Below are positions 18,258 to 26,839 of a DNA stretch of 34,991 nt, in pieces; position 1 is the stretch's first letter, and every line of letters starts with the position of its first letter. Location of the stretch: positions 1 through 34,991 of the forward strand of contig CAUJDL010000063.1 in assembly GCA_963169635.1 (NCBI GenBank). Direction: 5' to 3'. This stretch comes from Bacteroidota bacterium (lineage in GTDB: Bacteria; Bacteroidota; Bacteroidia; Chitinophagales; Chitinophagaceae). Made by a program: the position numbers and the translations under genes. Under the pieces are notes generated by a model. The model saw only the letters and a program-made list of their open reading frames with translations. It made no database searches and was not told the DNA's origin.

Positions 18258-20816
18258 ATGAAAAAATATTTATTTTTAATAATAACAATTAGTATTTCTG
18301 TAAGTGCTATTGCACAAAGAAAAAATGCAAAAACAGTCAATTTTAAAGTTTGGGGTGCTTGCGAAATGTGTAAAGAACGTATTGAACAAACAGCTTTTCA
18401 AGCTAAAGCATCTAAAGCAACATGGGATGTAAATACTCAGATATTAACAGTTAGTTTCGATTCTCTTAAAACTTCTACTCAAAAAATTAAACAAAAAATA
18501 GCTGCTGTAGGCCACGATACAGAAGAGTTTAAAGCAGATGATGATGTATATCAAAAACTACCTGGTTGTTGCCACTACAATAGAGGTAATGAAGAACAAC
18601 CAAATGAAACAACAGAGCATACCAACGATGCAACTAAAGATAATTTTATAACAGGTATTGTTTTAGAAGAAACTAAAAAAGGAATGTTATTACCCATTGC
18701 ACAAGCTACAGTTCGTTGCTTGTCTAATAACGAAGTACATGTAATTACTGATAGTACAGGTATTTTTAGATTACCTTGTGCTGTACCTACAACAATTGTA
18801 GTAAGTTATGTTGGTTTTAAAACAGATACTATTCATATCAAAAATTATGATGAGTTAAAAATAATTTTAAAGAATGCTTCTGGTACAGGGTTAACTGAAG
18901 TTGTAGTAACATCTAAAAGAGCATCTACATATATTTCATCTATCAGCACATTAAATACATTAAATATTAGTGCTAAAGAATTAACAAAAGCAGCATGTTG
19001 TAATTTAAGTGAAAGCTTTGAAACAAGTCCATCAGTAGATGTTAGTTATTCAGATGCTGTAACAGGTATGAAACAAATACAACTATTGGGCTTATCTGGT
19101 AATTACTCTCAAATGTTGGTAGAAAATATTCCTTCATTAAGAGGCTTAGTAGGCAGTTATGGTTTAACTTTTATTCCAGGTTCTTGGATAGAAAGTATTC
19201 AAGTAACAAAAGGTACAGGCTCTGTAGCTAATGGATATGAAAGTATTGCAGGACAAATAAATATTGAAGAAAAGAAACCAGATGCAGCAGAAAAATTATT
19301 CTTAAATGTTTATGCTAATCAAATGGGTAGGTTCGAAGGCAATGCAAATTTTACTCAAAAGTTAAATGATAAATGGAGTACAGCTTTATTATTACATGGA
19401 AATATTTCTGCTGTAAAAATTGATGATAATAAAGATGGTTTTCTTGATGCACCAATTGGTCAGCAAATTAATGTAACCAATCGTTGGAAGTATAATGATA
19501 ATAAAGGATTAGTTTTTCAAACAGCAATTAAAGCATTAGCAGATAACAGACAAGCAGGGCAAAAAAGTTTTAACCCTTCAACAGATAAGTTTACAACAAA
19601 TGCTTATGGTGTTGGTATTAAAGCAGAGCAATTTGAGTTACAAACAAAATTGGGTTATGTATTTCCGCAACAAAAATATAAAAGTATAGGTTTAATGTTG
19701 GGTGCTACACATTATAAAAACAATGCCTACTATGGATTAACACCTTATAATGGAAAGCAACAAAGTATTTATGCAAACTTAATTTATCAATCAATCATTG
19801 GTAATACAAATCATAAATATAGAACAGGTATTAGTTGGCAATTTGATGAGTTTAATGAAGTATATAAATTAAGTAAGTATCAAAGAACAGAGAATGTTCC
19901 AGGATTATTTTTTGAATATACTTTTAGTGGTGTAGAAAAATTAAATGTTGTAGCAGGTGTACGTTCAGATTTTCATAATAATTATGGAACTCAATTTACA
20001 CCAAGACTACATATAAAATATGCAGCAACTAATAAAACAGATATTAGATTATCATTAGGCTCTGGTTTTAGAACTGCTAATATTTTTGCAGAAAATACAG
20101 GCTTAATGGCAAGTGCCAGAAATTTTATTATTCAAAATAATCAACAATATGCTTATGGTTTAAATCCTGATAAAGCATGGAATTATGGTTTAGGTATTGT
20201 TCAAAATTTTGAATATCAAAATAGAAAAGGTGCTGTAAGTGTAGATGCTTATTATACCAACTTCACTAATCAAATTGTAACAGATGTAGATGTTAATGCA
20301 CAACAAGTAATTTTCTATAATCTACATGGCAAATCATATTCTACAAGTATTCAAGTAGAAGCTAATTATCCATTATTTCCAAACTTTGATGTTCGTTTAG
20401 CTTATAGATGGTTAGATGTAAAAACAACTTACAACCATGTATTGTTACAAAAACCTTTAACAGCAGCACACAGAGCATTTATTAATCTTGCTTATGAAAC
20501 AAATAATCATTGGAAATTTGATTATACCATGCAATGGAATTCTGCAAAAAGAATACCTAATACATCTTCAAATCCTGTAGATAAACAAATGAAAACATAT
20601 TCTCCTTCATTTGTTTTGGCTAATGCTCAAATTACTAAACAATGGAATAATGGATTAGAAATTTATATTGGTGCAGAAAACTTAGGCAGCTTTATGCAAG
20701 ACCATGTAATTATAGATGCTGCAAATCCGTTTGGTAATTATTTTGATGCTTCTATGATTTGGGGACCTATACATGGAAGAACAATTTATACAGGTTTAAG
20801 ATTTAAGATTAAATAA
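18258..20816 (+). CDS. TonB-dependent receptor with N-terminal HMA metal-binding domain
   Basis: This 852-residue outer-membrane protein has a signal peptide (1-20, cut after AIAQ). A heavy-metal-associated domain (about 26-92) carries the GACEMC motif with Cys35 and Cys38, and a CCH triplet follows at 104-106. A carboxypeptidase-regulatory-like beta domain covers about 130-206. The plug starts near 215 (TEVVVTSKRAS) and includes Cys247-Cys248 and the QIQLLGLSGNYSQ stretch. The beta-barrel runs to the C-terminus, ending in an aromatic-poor FKIK. The HMA domain suggests capture of a soft metal, probably copper, before or during energised import. The HYC_CC_PP gene is just upstream and a copper nitrite reductase operon downstream, which fits a copper role. 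The substrate is inferred. Confidence 0.9.
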   Translation: MKKYLFLIITISISVSAIAQRKNAKTVNFKVWGACEMCKERIEQTAFQAKASKATWDVNTQILTVSFDSLKTSTQKIKQKIAAVGHDTEEFKADDDVYQKLPGCCHYNRGNEEQPNETTEHTNDATKDNFITGIVLEETKKGMLLPIAQATVRCLSNNEVHVITDSTGIFRLPCAVPTTIVVSYVGFKTDTIHIKNYDELKIILKNASGTGLTEVVVTSKRASTYISSISTLNTLNISAKELTKAACCNLSESFETSPSVDVSYSDAVTGMKQIQLLGLSGNYSQMLVENIPSLRGLVGSYGLTFIPGSWIESIQVTKGTGSVANGYESIAGQINIEEKKPDAAEKLFLNVYANQMGRFEGNANFTQKLNDKWSTALLLHGNISAVKIDDNKDGFLDAPIGQQINVTNRWKYNDNKGLVFQTAIKALADNRQAGQKSFNPSTDKFTTNAYGVGIKAEQFELQTKLGYVFPQQKYKSIGLMLGATHYKNNAYYGLTPYNGKQQSIYANLIYQSIIGNTNHKYRTGISWQFDEFNEVYKLSKYQRTENVPGLFFEYTFSGVEKLNVVAGVRSDFHNNYGTQFTPRLHIKYAATNKTDIRLSLGSGFRTANIFAENTGLMASARNFIIQNNQQYAYGLNPDKAWNYGLGIVQNFEYQNRKGAVSVDAYYTNFTNQIVTDVDVNAQQVIFYNLHGKSYSTSIQVEANYPLFPNFDVRLAYRWLDVKTTYNHVLLQKPLTAAHRAFINLAYETNNHWKFDYTMQWNSAKRIPNTSSNPVDKQMKTYSPSFVLANAQITKQWNNGLEIYIGAENLGSFMQDHVIIDAANPFGNYFDASMIWGPIHGRTIYTGLRFKIK

Positions 20817-20831
20817 TTTTTTTTCTACTAC

Positions 20832-20899
20832 AAAGTATCTGTACTTAGTTTTTATTGAAACATTTTATATAGCAATAATTATTTGATTACAGATACTTT
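20832..20899 (+). repeat. Perfect 12-bp inverted repeat after the TonB receptor gene
   Basis: AAAGTATCTGTA at 20832-20843 is exactly complementary to 20888-20899, with 44 bp between. The right arm runs into a T-rich tract (20897-20908), so it could be a long-loop terminator. The left arm also forms its own short dyad, AAGTA-TCTG-TACTT (20833-20846). The rest of the 242-bp gap to the porin gene holds only the promoter at 21005-21036. Confidence 0.6.
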
Positions 20900-21004
20900 T
20901 TATTTTTTGCATACACTATAAAAATGAGAAAAACAAAATTTTTCAAGACTTTATTTTCATTTATCATAGAAATGTAAAAAAATAAAAAAATAATTGAAGA
21001 TATT

Positions 21005-21036
21005 TTTGTCCTTGATAGAATTGTACCTTACTTTTG
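21005..21036 (+). promoter_or_regulatory. Promoter of the nir operon (porin-nirK-nirV-sco-rrf2)
   Basis: TTTG at 21005-21008 and TACTTTTG at 21029-21036 match the Bacteroidota -33 and -7 elements with a 20-bp spacer. This is the best promoter in the window. The start codon is 22 bp downstream, leaving a leader of roughly 15 bases. Confidence 0.75.
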
Positions 21037-21058
21037 CATTCCAAATAAAATAAATCTT

Positions 21059-22402
21059 ATGGACAGTCATCGGAAAATTAAACAAATCTTATTTTTATCA
21101 TTTGCTTTTTTAACATTACAAAATGCAAATGCACAAACAAATCCAGAACAAGAAAATCAACTATCAGTTAGCTTACAATTAAGACCAAAAGCAGAATTAA
21201 GAAGTGGTGCTTTTCGTCCACTTTCTAAAGGAGAAGAACCTGCTGCATTAATTAGCCAACGTAGTAGATTAAATGTTAATTATCAATACAAAAATTTATT
21301 AACAGTAAAAGTTTCGCCACAAATAGTAACTGTTTGGGGGCAAGAACCTTTAACACAAGGTGCTAAATTAAATAATGGTGTTGCATTATTTGAAGCTTGG
21401 GCAAAATTAAATTTATCTAAAAACACCACTTTACAAATTGGTCGTCAAGTTATCAGTTTAGACGATGAAAGATTTTTTGGAGAATTAGATTGGGCACAAG
21501 GAGGGAGATCGCATGATGCCATTTCTTTACATGTACAAAAAGAAAAATTTGCATTTAAAGCTTTTGCTGCATTTAACCAGAATTATGCACAATTATATGG
21601 TAGCAATTCAAGCAATCCTGCTGGAAATTTATTTTCTTCAGCATCTGCAGCAAATTATAAAACCATGCAAACTTTATGGGCAAAATTTAATTTAGATGAT
21701 AAAAACAGCATTAGTTTATTAGCTAATAATTTAGGTTTTCAAAATGCTGCAACTGCATTAGATAATGCTAAAGTTTATTATGCACAAACAATTGGTGCAA
21801 ATTATTTTCATACAGGAAAAGATTGGAAATTTAATCTTTCTGCATACACTCAATTTGGTAAAAATGCAATTGGTGTAAAAACAAGTGGTTATATGTTGGC
21901 TATTTATGCAGATAGAAAATTAAATAAAAAATGGAATATTGGTTTAGGTACAGATTATTTAAGTGGTAATGATGTAGGTGTTGCTAATCAAAAAAATAAA
22001 ATATTTACACCATACTTTGCAACAGGTCATAAGTTTTATGGACACATGGATTATTTCTATGCTGGAAATGGACATAGTGGAACAGGTTTAGTAGATATTT
22101 ATTTAAACTTACAACATAAAGCAAATGATAAATGGAATTTTGGTTTAACTATTCATCAGTTTTTATCTCCTAATAAAATAAAAGATATCAATAAAGATTA
22201 TGCATCTAATTTAGGTGAAGAATTTGATTTCAATTTTGGATATACTTTACATAAATATGCAAAATTAACTGGAGGTTATTCTGCTTATGCAAATACATCT
22301 AGTTTAAACTTTATTAAAAATGTAAATCAACCTAATAATTTACAACATTGGTTTTGGTTAAGTTTAAATATTAATCCTAACATTTTCAATTTAAAATTTT
22401 AA
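21059..22402 (+). CDS. Alginate-export-type outer-membrane porin
   Basis: This 447-residue protein has a signal peptide (cut near residue 26 after ANAQ). The mature beta-barrel has alternating strands throughout: SLQLRPKAELRSGAF near 37-51, the IGRQVISLDDERFFGELDW block near 128-146, and repeated short turns rich in N and G. This matches the alginate_exp family of 16- to 18-strand porins. In Bacteroidota such proteins lie in varied loci, so alginate itself need not be the substrate. It is the first gene after a strong promoter and is followed by nirK after 39 bp. I infer it lets nitrite or another small anion through the outer membrane, but nothing in the sequence proves this. Confidence 0.8.
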   Translation: MDSHRKIKQILFLSFAFLTLQNANAQTNPEQENQLSVSLQLRPKAELRSGAFRPLSKGEEPAALISQRSRLNVNYQYKNLLTVKVSPQIVTVWGQEPLTQGAKLNNGVALFEAWAKLNLSKNTTLQIGRQVISLDDERFFGELDWAQGGRSHDAISLHVQKEKFAFKAFAAFNQNYAQLYGSNSSNPAGNLFSSASAANYKTMQTLWAKFNLDDKNSISLLANNLGFQNAATALDNAKVYYAQTIGANYFHTGKDWKFNLSAYTQFGKNAIGVKTSGYMLAIYADRKLNKKWNIGLGTDYLSGNDVGVANQKNKIFTPYFATGHKFYGHMDYFYAGNGHSGTGLVDIYLNLQHKANDKWNFGLTIHQFLSPNKIKDINKDYASNLGEEFDFNFGYTLHKYAKLTGGYSAYANTSSLNFIKNVNQPNNLQHWFWLSLNINPNIFNLKF

Positions 22403-22441
22403 ATATTTTTTTATCTTTCTAACAAAACAAAACAATAAGTT

Positions 22442-23473
22442 ATGACAAACAAGTTAATTATTCTAAGCTTCGTTATGGCATCCATATTTGGAGCTTGTAA
22501 AAGTGGAACTGAATCTAGCAATGCATCTGCTGTAGATATGGTAGCAGAAGGCGAACCTCAAGTTGCTGAAGTTACAGGAGCACCTAAAGTACCTGCACCA
22601 GTAGGAGATAGAGGTCCTAAAAAATGGATTGTAAATCTTGAAACTACTGAAATAGAAGGTGTAATTGCAGATAGTATTAATTATACTTTCTGGACTTTTA
22701 ACAACACAGTTCCTGGTAGTTTTATTCGTGTTAGAGTAGGAGATGAGGTAACTCTTAATCTTAAAAATGCTGCTAACAGTGTATTACCACACAATATAGA
22801 TTTACATGCAGTAACTGGACCAGGTGGTGGTGCAGAAGCTACAACTGCAGCTCCTGGTAAAGAAGCTTCATTTACTTTTAAAGCTATTAATCCAGGTTTA
22901 TATGTTTACCATTGTGCTGCACCTCCAGTACCTATGCATATTGGTAATGGTATGTATGGTTTAATTTTAGTAGAACCAGCTGGTGGCTTACCTAAAGTAG
23001 ATAGAGAATATTATATTATGCAAGGTGATTTTTATACAAAAGCATCTGCTGCTAAAAAAGGTTTATACGAATTTGATAATGATAAAGCTGTAGCAGAAAA
23101 TCCTGATTACGTTTTATTTAATGGTAAAAAAGGTGCTTTATTAGGTCCTAATATGATTGAAGCAAAAGTTGGCGAAACTGTACGTTTATTTGTTGGTAAT
23201 GGTGGTCCAAACTTAACTTCTTCTTTCCACGTAATTGGTGAAATTTTTGATAATGTATATTTAGAAGGTGGTAGCAAAATTTCTCACAACATTCAAACTA
23301 CAATGATTCCTGCAGGTGGTTCAGCTATTGTAGAATTTAAATGTGAAGTTCCAGGAGAATTTGTAATAGTTGACCACTCTCTTTCTAGAGCATTTAATAA
23401 AGGTGCTATTGGTAAATTAAAAGTTACTGGAGAGCCTAACCATAAAGTGTTTAAAAAACACGAGAAAAAATAA
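22442..23473 (+). CDS. nirK: Copper-containing nitrite reductase NirK, lipoprotein form
   Basis: This 343-residue enzyme reduces nitrite to nitric oxide in the periplasm. Two cupredoxin domains are present and every copper ligand of characterised NirK aligns. Type 1 copper: His117, Cys158, His166 and Met171. Type 2 copper: His122, His157 and His312. Catalytic pair: Asp120 (LPHNIDLH) and His263 (SFHVIG). The motifs YHCAAPP and [12 protein letters not shown] are nearly identical to known enzymes. A signal peptide ends in a lipobox (FGAC, Cys19), so it is probably membrane-anchored. The NirV-like gene follows after 20 bp. A weak TATCTTTC element at 22412-22419 could give an extra internal promoter. 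No NO reductase gene is in the window. Confidence 0.96.
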   Translation: MTNKLIILSFVMASIFGACKSGTESSNASAVDMVAEGEPQVAEVTGAPKVPAPVGDRGPKKWIVNLETTEIEGVIADSINYTFWTFNNTVPGSFIRVRVGDEVTLNLKNAANSVLPHNIDLHAVTGPGGGAEATTAAPGKEASFTFKAINPGLYVYHCAAPPVPMHIGNGMYGLILVEPAGGLPKVDREYYIMQGDFYTKASAAKKGLYEFDNDKAVAENPDYVLFNGKKGALLGPNMIEAKVGETVRLFVGNGGPNLTSSFHVIGEIFDNVYLEGGSKISHNIQTTMIPAGGSAIVEFKCEVPGEFVIVDHSLSRAFNKGAIGKLKVTGEPNHKVFKKHEKK

Positions 23474-23493
23474 TTTTAAAAAATTAAATAACT

Positions 23494-24348
23494 ATGTTTA
23501 GTATTTTGAAGAGATATAAATTTTTATTAGTAATATTTTTATTTGCTTGTAATAATCAACAAATAGATAATACTGTAAATAATGATGTATCAACATCAAA
23601 TGCTCATTCAAATACTATACATACAACTACAACAGACGTTAAAATGGTTTATATTCCTGGTGGGGAGTATAAGCCATTTTATGGGTCTGATTCTATTCTT
23701 ACAAAAGTAGCACCATACTTAATAGATGAAAGAGCTGTTACTAATGCAGAGTTCTTAGCATTTATAAAAGACAATCCTCAATGGAGAAGGTCTAATGTTA
23801 AAAGAATTTATGCAGATACTACTTATCTTAAAGATTGGCAATCTGATGTAGAATTACCAAAAGATGCTAAACCTAATGCTCCCATCTGTTATGTATCTTG
23901 GTTTGCAGCAAAAGCTTATGCTCATAGTGTAGGTAAAAGATTACCTACTTTAGATGAATGGGAATTTATGGCAATGGCAGATGAAACATCTGCTAATGCA
24001 AGAGAAAAAGTTACTTACTCTGATAATATTATTAGTTTATACTTATTAAAAGGTCGTCAGTTTAATGAAGTAAAACAAACAAAACCTAATTATTGGGGAG
24101 TGTATAATGTATTTGATTTAATTTGGGAATGGACAGATGATTTTAATTCTATTCTTACAACAAATGATTCTCGTTCTGGACAATATGAAGATAAAAGTTT
24201 ATTCTGTGCAGGAAGTGCTACAAGCTCTACAGATGTATTAAACTATGCAGCATTTATGCGTTTTGCATTACGTACTTCTGTAAAAGCAAATTATACTATT
24301 GCTAATTTGGGTTTTAGATGTGCAAAAGATACTACCATTATTAAATAA
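23494..24348 (+). CDS. NirV-like lipoprotein, FGE/SUMF1-sulfatase fold without catalytic cysteines
   Basis: This 284-residue protein begins with a lipoprotein signal (LFAC, Cys19). It then has the formylglycine-generating-enzyme fold: MVYIPGGEY at 51-59, ICYVSWFAAKAYAHSVGKRLPT-type core at about 131-152, DEWEF at 154-158, WEWTDDF at 211-217, AGS at 239-241 and NLGFRC at 271-276. In true FGE the region after GGS holds two copper-binding cysteines. Here it contains none between Cys238 and Cys276, so it should not make formylglycine. FGE-fold proteins named NirV accompany nirK in some proteobacteria. Its place directly after nirK and 8 bp before the sco gene points to a role in NirK maturation or electron supply, by inference. 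Confidence 0.85.
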   Translation: MFSILKRYKFLLVIFLFACNNQQIDNTVNNDVSTSNAHSNTIHTTTTDVKMVYIPGGEYKPFYGSDSILTKVAPYLIDERAVTNAEFLAFIKDNPQWRRSNVKRIYADTTYLKDWQSDVELPKDAKPNAPICYVSWFAAKAYAHSVGKRLPTLDEWEFMAMADETSANAREKVTYSDNIISLYLLKGRQFNEVKQTKPNYWGVYNVFDLIWEWTDDFNSILTTNDSRSGQYEDKSLFCAGSATSSTDVLNYAAFMRFALRTSVKANYTIANLGFRCAKDTTIIK

Positions 24349-24356
24349 TAATTTAG

Positions 24357-24932
24357 ATGAAATATTTTAGTTTAATTCTTTTATCAATGCTAATGTTTAT
24401 TTCTTGTAAACAAGAAAAATCAAAAGTTGCAGAATTGCCTTCTGATTCTATTTTTAATCTTACATCTACTTGGAAAAACCAACATGGCGATTCTTTACAA
24501 CTTAAAAACCTGCAAGGAAAAACTTTAGTGGTTGTAATGATTTATACAACTTGTAAATCTGCTTGTCCAATTTTAGTTGCTAAAATGAAAACAATTGAAT
24601 CTAAAATTGATAAAAAAGATTTGAATAAAGTTTCATTAGTATTAGTATCTATTGACCCTGAAACTGATACACCAGAACGCTTAAATGAATTTGCTAAATC
24701 CAATAAAATGGATGCTCCACAATGGATTTTCTTAACATCTAACGAAGAAGATACACAAGAGTTTGCCAATGTTTTAGCTTTAAAATATAAAAAAATATCA
24801 CCAATAGATTTTTCTCACTCAAATATCATCAGTGTATTTAGTCCACAAGGACAATTAGTAAGTCAAGAAGAAGGTTCAATAGATGTAGATAAAGTTGTAA
24901 AATCAGTTCATGAAATAGTTAAGAAAAATTAA
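24357..24932 (+). CDS. SCO family copper chaperone/thioredoxin-fold lipoprotein
   Basis: This 191-residue protein has a lipoprotein signal (FISC, Cys17) and a thioredoxin-like SCO1/SenC domain. The copper-binding residues are present: Cys66 and Cys70 in TTCKSACP, and His154 in DFSHSN. The segment VSIDPETDTPERL at 98-110 is also typical. SCO proteins deliver copper to, or reduce the cysteines of, copper sites such as CuA in cytochrome oxidase. Its position 8 bp after the NirV-like gene suggests that it serves NirK here. The regulator gene follows after 34 bp. Confidence 0.92.
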   Translation: MKYFSLILLSMLMFISCKQEKSKVAELPSDSIFNLTSTWKNQHGDSLQLKNLQGKTLVVVMIYTTCKSACPILVAKMKTIESKIDKKDLNKVSLVLVSIDPETDTPERLNEFAKSNKMDAPQWIFLTSNEEDTQEFANVLALKYKKISPIDFSHSNIISVFSPQGQLVSQEEGSIDVDKVVKSVHEIVKKN

Positions 24933-24966
24933 CAAGTTTATTCATCATGTAGTAAAACAAAATTCT

Positions 24967-25410
24967 ATGTTTTCAAAATCTACTGAATATGCTTTAAGAG
25001 CAACAATATTTATTGCTCGTCAAACTAAGAATTATGAAAAAGTAAGCATTCAACAAATTGCTGAAGGTATTGGTGCTCCAAAACATTTTACTGCTAAAAT
25101 TTTACAACAACTTTCTAATAAAGTTATTTCTTCCATATCAGGCCCAACAGGTGGTTTTTTTATAACTGATGAAGAAAGAAAATTACCAGTTTATACAGTT
25201 ATACAATTAATGAACGAAACCAATATTATAGAAGATTGCGTTTTAGGATTACCTCATTGTAGCGAAAAAAATCCTTGCTCATTATATAAATCTTATGAAG
25301 TAATTAAACAAGATTTATTAAAAATGTTTAAAGAAAAAAGTATTGATGAATTGGCTCAATCTAAAGACAGAATATTTCCTATAAACCCTCACACTAAAAA
25401 AAGAAAATAA
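24967..25410 (+). CDS. Rrf2 family transcriptional regulator with Fe-S-type cysteines
   Basis: This 147-residue protein has the Rrf2 winged helix (about 1-80): STEYALRATIFIA at the start, then IQQIAEGIGAPKHFTAKILQQL as the recognition region, and GPTGGFF in the wing. It then has three cysteines, Cys91, Cys98 and Cys104, in a C-x6-C-x5-C arrangement. Related IscR and NsrR proteins bind an iron-sulfur cluster with similarly spaced cysteines. As the last gene of the nir operon it is a candidate NO- or iron-sulfur-responsive regulator of the operon and of itself, like NsrR. This function is inferred from context. The gap after it contains a 12-bp palindrome next to the following transporter promoter. 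Confidence 0.88.
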   Translation: MFSKSTEYALRATIFIARQTKNYEKVSIQQIAEGIGAPKHFTAKILQQLSNKVISSISGPTGGFFITDEERKLPVYTVIQLMNETNIIEDCVLGLPHCSEKNPCSLYKSYEVIKQDLLKMFKEKSIDELAQSKDRIFPINPHTKKRK

Positions 25411-25468
25411 TTTTCTTTTAAAGTGTAAATTTTAAAATTCTCCCTCAAATATTTTTTATTTTTTTTAG

Positions 25469-25480
25469 ATAACTAGTTAT
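25469..25480. promoter_or_regulatory. 12-bp palindrome, possible operator
   Basis: ATAACTAGTTAT is a perfect palindrome whose last base begins a TTG (25480-25482) that could be the -33 element of the transporter promoter. A protein bound here would cover the promoter. Confidence 0.4.
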
Positions 25481-25508
25481 TGGTAATTTATTTTTTCCTT
25501 TATCTTTA
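25480..25508 (+). promoter_or_regulatory. Possible promoter of the MFS transporter gene
   Basis: TTG at 25480-25482 and TATCTTTA at 25501-25508 resemble -33 and -7 elements with an 18-bp spacer. The last base of the -7 element departs from consensus. The ATG is 18 bp further on. Confidence 0.4.
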
Positions 25509-25526
25509 ACCATTAACTAAAATAAT

Positions 25527-26783
25527 ATGTCTATAAAACTAAGATTAACTGTATTAAGTTTTTTACAATTTTTTGTTTGGGGTGCATGGCTAATTACTAT
25601 TGCAAATTATTGGTTTGGTTTAAAAGGTTGGACTGGTACAGACTTTGGAAAAATATTTTCTACATTAGGTATTGCTTCTATTATAATGCCTGCACTTACA
25701 GGTATTATTGCAGATAGATGGTTAAATGCAGAAAAGCTTTATGGTATTTTGCATTTAGGTTATGCTTTAGCATTATTTTATTTACCACAAGTAAATGATC
25801 CTTCAACATTTTTTATTGTAATGCTTATAGGTATGTTATGTTATATGCCTACAATTTCATTATCTAACTCTATTGCTTATACTATTTTAAAAGATAGAAA
25901 TTACGATGTTATTAAAGACTTTCCACCTATTAGAGTATGGGGTACAATAGGCTTTATTGTAGCAATGTGGGTAACAAATTTATCTGGTAGTAAAGCCAAC
26001 GAAAATCAATTTTATATTGCAGCATTTGCAGCAATTATTTTAGCAGTTTATTCATTTACCTTACCAAAATGTAAACCTCAAAATTTAATTCCAGCCAATG
26101 CAAGCTTAGCTGAGAAATTAGGCTTAAATGCTTTTTCACTTTTTGCTAATTATAAAATGGCTTTATTCTTTGTATTCTCTATGTTTTTAGGTGCAGCTTT
26201 ACAATTAACTAATATGTATGGCGATGTGTTTTTATCTGAATTTGGAAATATAGATACTTACAAAGACAGTTTTGTTGTAAAATACTCAACAATTATTATG
26301 AGTATTTCTCAAATTTCTGAAACATTATTTATACTGGCAATTCCATTTTTCTTAAAACGTTTTGGTATTAAAAAAGTAATGCTAATAAGTTTAATTGCTT
26401 GGGTATTTAGGTTTGGTTTATTTGCTTATGGCACACCTTCAGGTATTGGTTTAACTTTTATTATTCTTTCTTGTATTGTTTATGGAATGGCTTTTGATTT
26501 CTTTAATATTTCTGGTTCTCTGTTTGTAGAAACTACTACCAATGCTGCAATACGTTCTTCTGCTCAAGGCTTATTTATGATGATGACTAATGGCTTTGGT
26601 GCTATTTTAGGCAGCTCTGTTAGTGGTTATTTAATAGATAATTATTATACACATAATGGTGTTAAAGATTGGCAACATATTTGGCTTGTTTTTGCAATTT
26701 ATGCTTTAATCATTGCTATACTATTTCAGTTTTTCTTTAAGCATAAACATAATAGCCAACAAGAATTTTCTGTAAAGCATTAA
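25527..26783 (+). CDS. MFS transporter, nucleoside:H+ symporter (NupG/XapB) family
   Basis: This 418-residue inner-membrane protein has twelve predicted membrane helices. It opens with KLRLTVLSFLQFFVWGAWL, a start typical of nucleoside:H+ symporters, and has GIIADRWLNAEK near 60-71 in place of the first MFS loop motif. The PPIRVWGTIGFI segment near 133-144 and the FFNISGSLFVETT block near 326-338 also recur in this family. It should import nucleosides with protons. The exact substrate cannot be told. It stands alone between the nir operon and the flippase gene, with a possible promoter and palindrome just upstream. Confidence 0.88.
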   Translation: MSIKLRLTVLSFLQFFVWGAWLITIANYWFGLKGWTGTDFGKIFSTLGIASIIMPALTGIIADRWLNAEKLYGILHLGYALALFYLPQVNDPSTFFIVMLIGMLCYMPTISLSNSIAYTILKDRNYDVIKDFPPIRVWGTIGFIVAMWVTNLSGSKANENQFYIAAFAAIILAVYSFTLPKCKPQNLIPANASLAEKLGLNAFSLFANYKMALFFVFSMFLGAALQLTNMYGDVFLSEFGNIDTYKDSFVVKYSTIIMSISQISETLFILAIPFFLKRFGIKKVMLISLIAWVFRFGLFAYGTPSGIGLTFIILSCIVYGMAFDFFNISGSLFVETTTNAAIRSSAQGLFMMMTNGFGAILGSSVSGYLIDNYYTHNGVKDWQHIWLVFAIYALIIAILFQFFFKHKHNSQQEFSVKH

Positions 26784-26839
26784 TAATTTTTTATTAATTA
26801 ATTTAGTTTAATACTCTATTAAAAATTAAGATAGCTTTA

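Noticed and set aside
21003..21018. FNR/NnrR-type box (TTGTC...ATAGA) over the nir promoter
   Set aside because: Only one half resembles the TTGAT-N4-ATCAA consensus, and the bases are already explained by the -33 promoter element.
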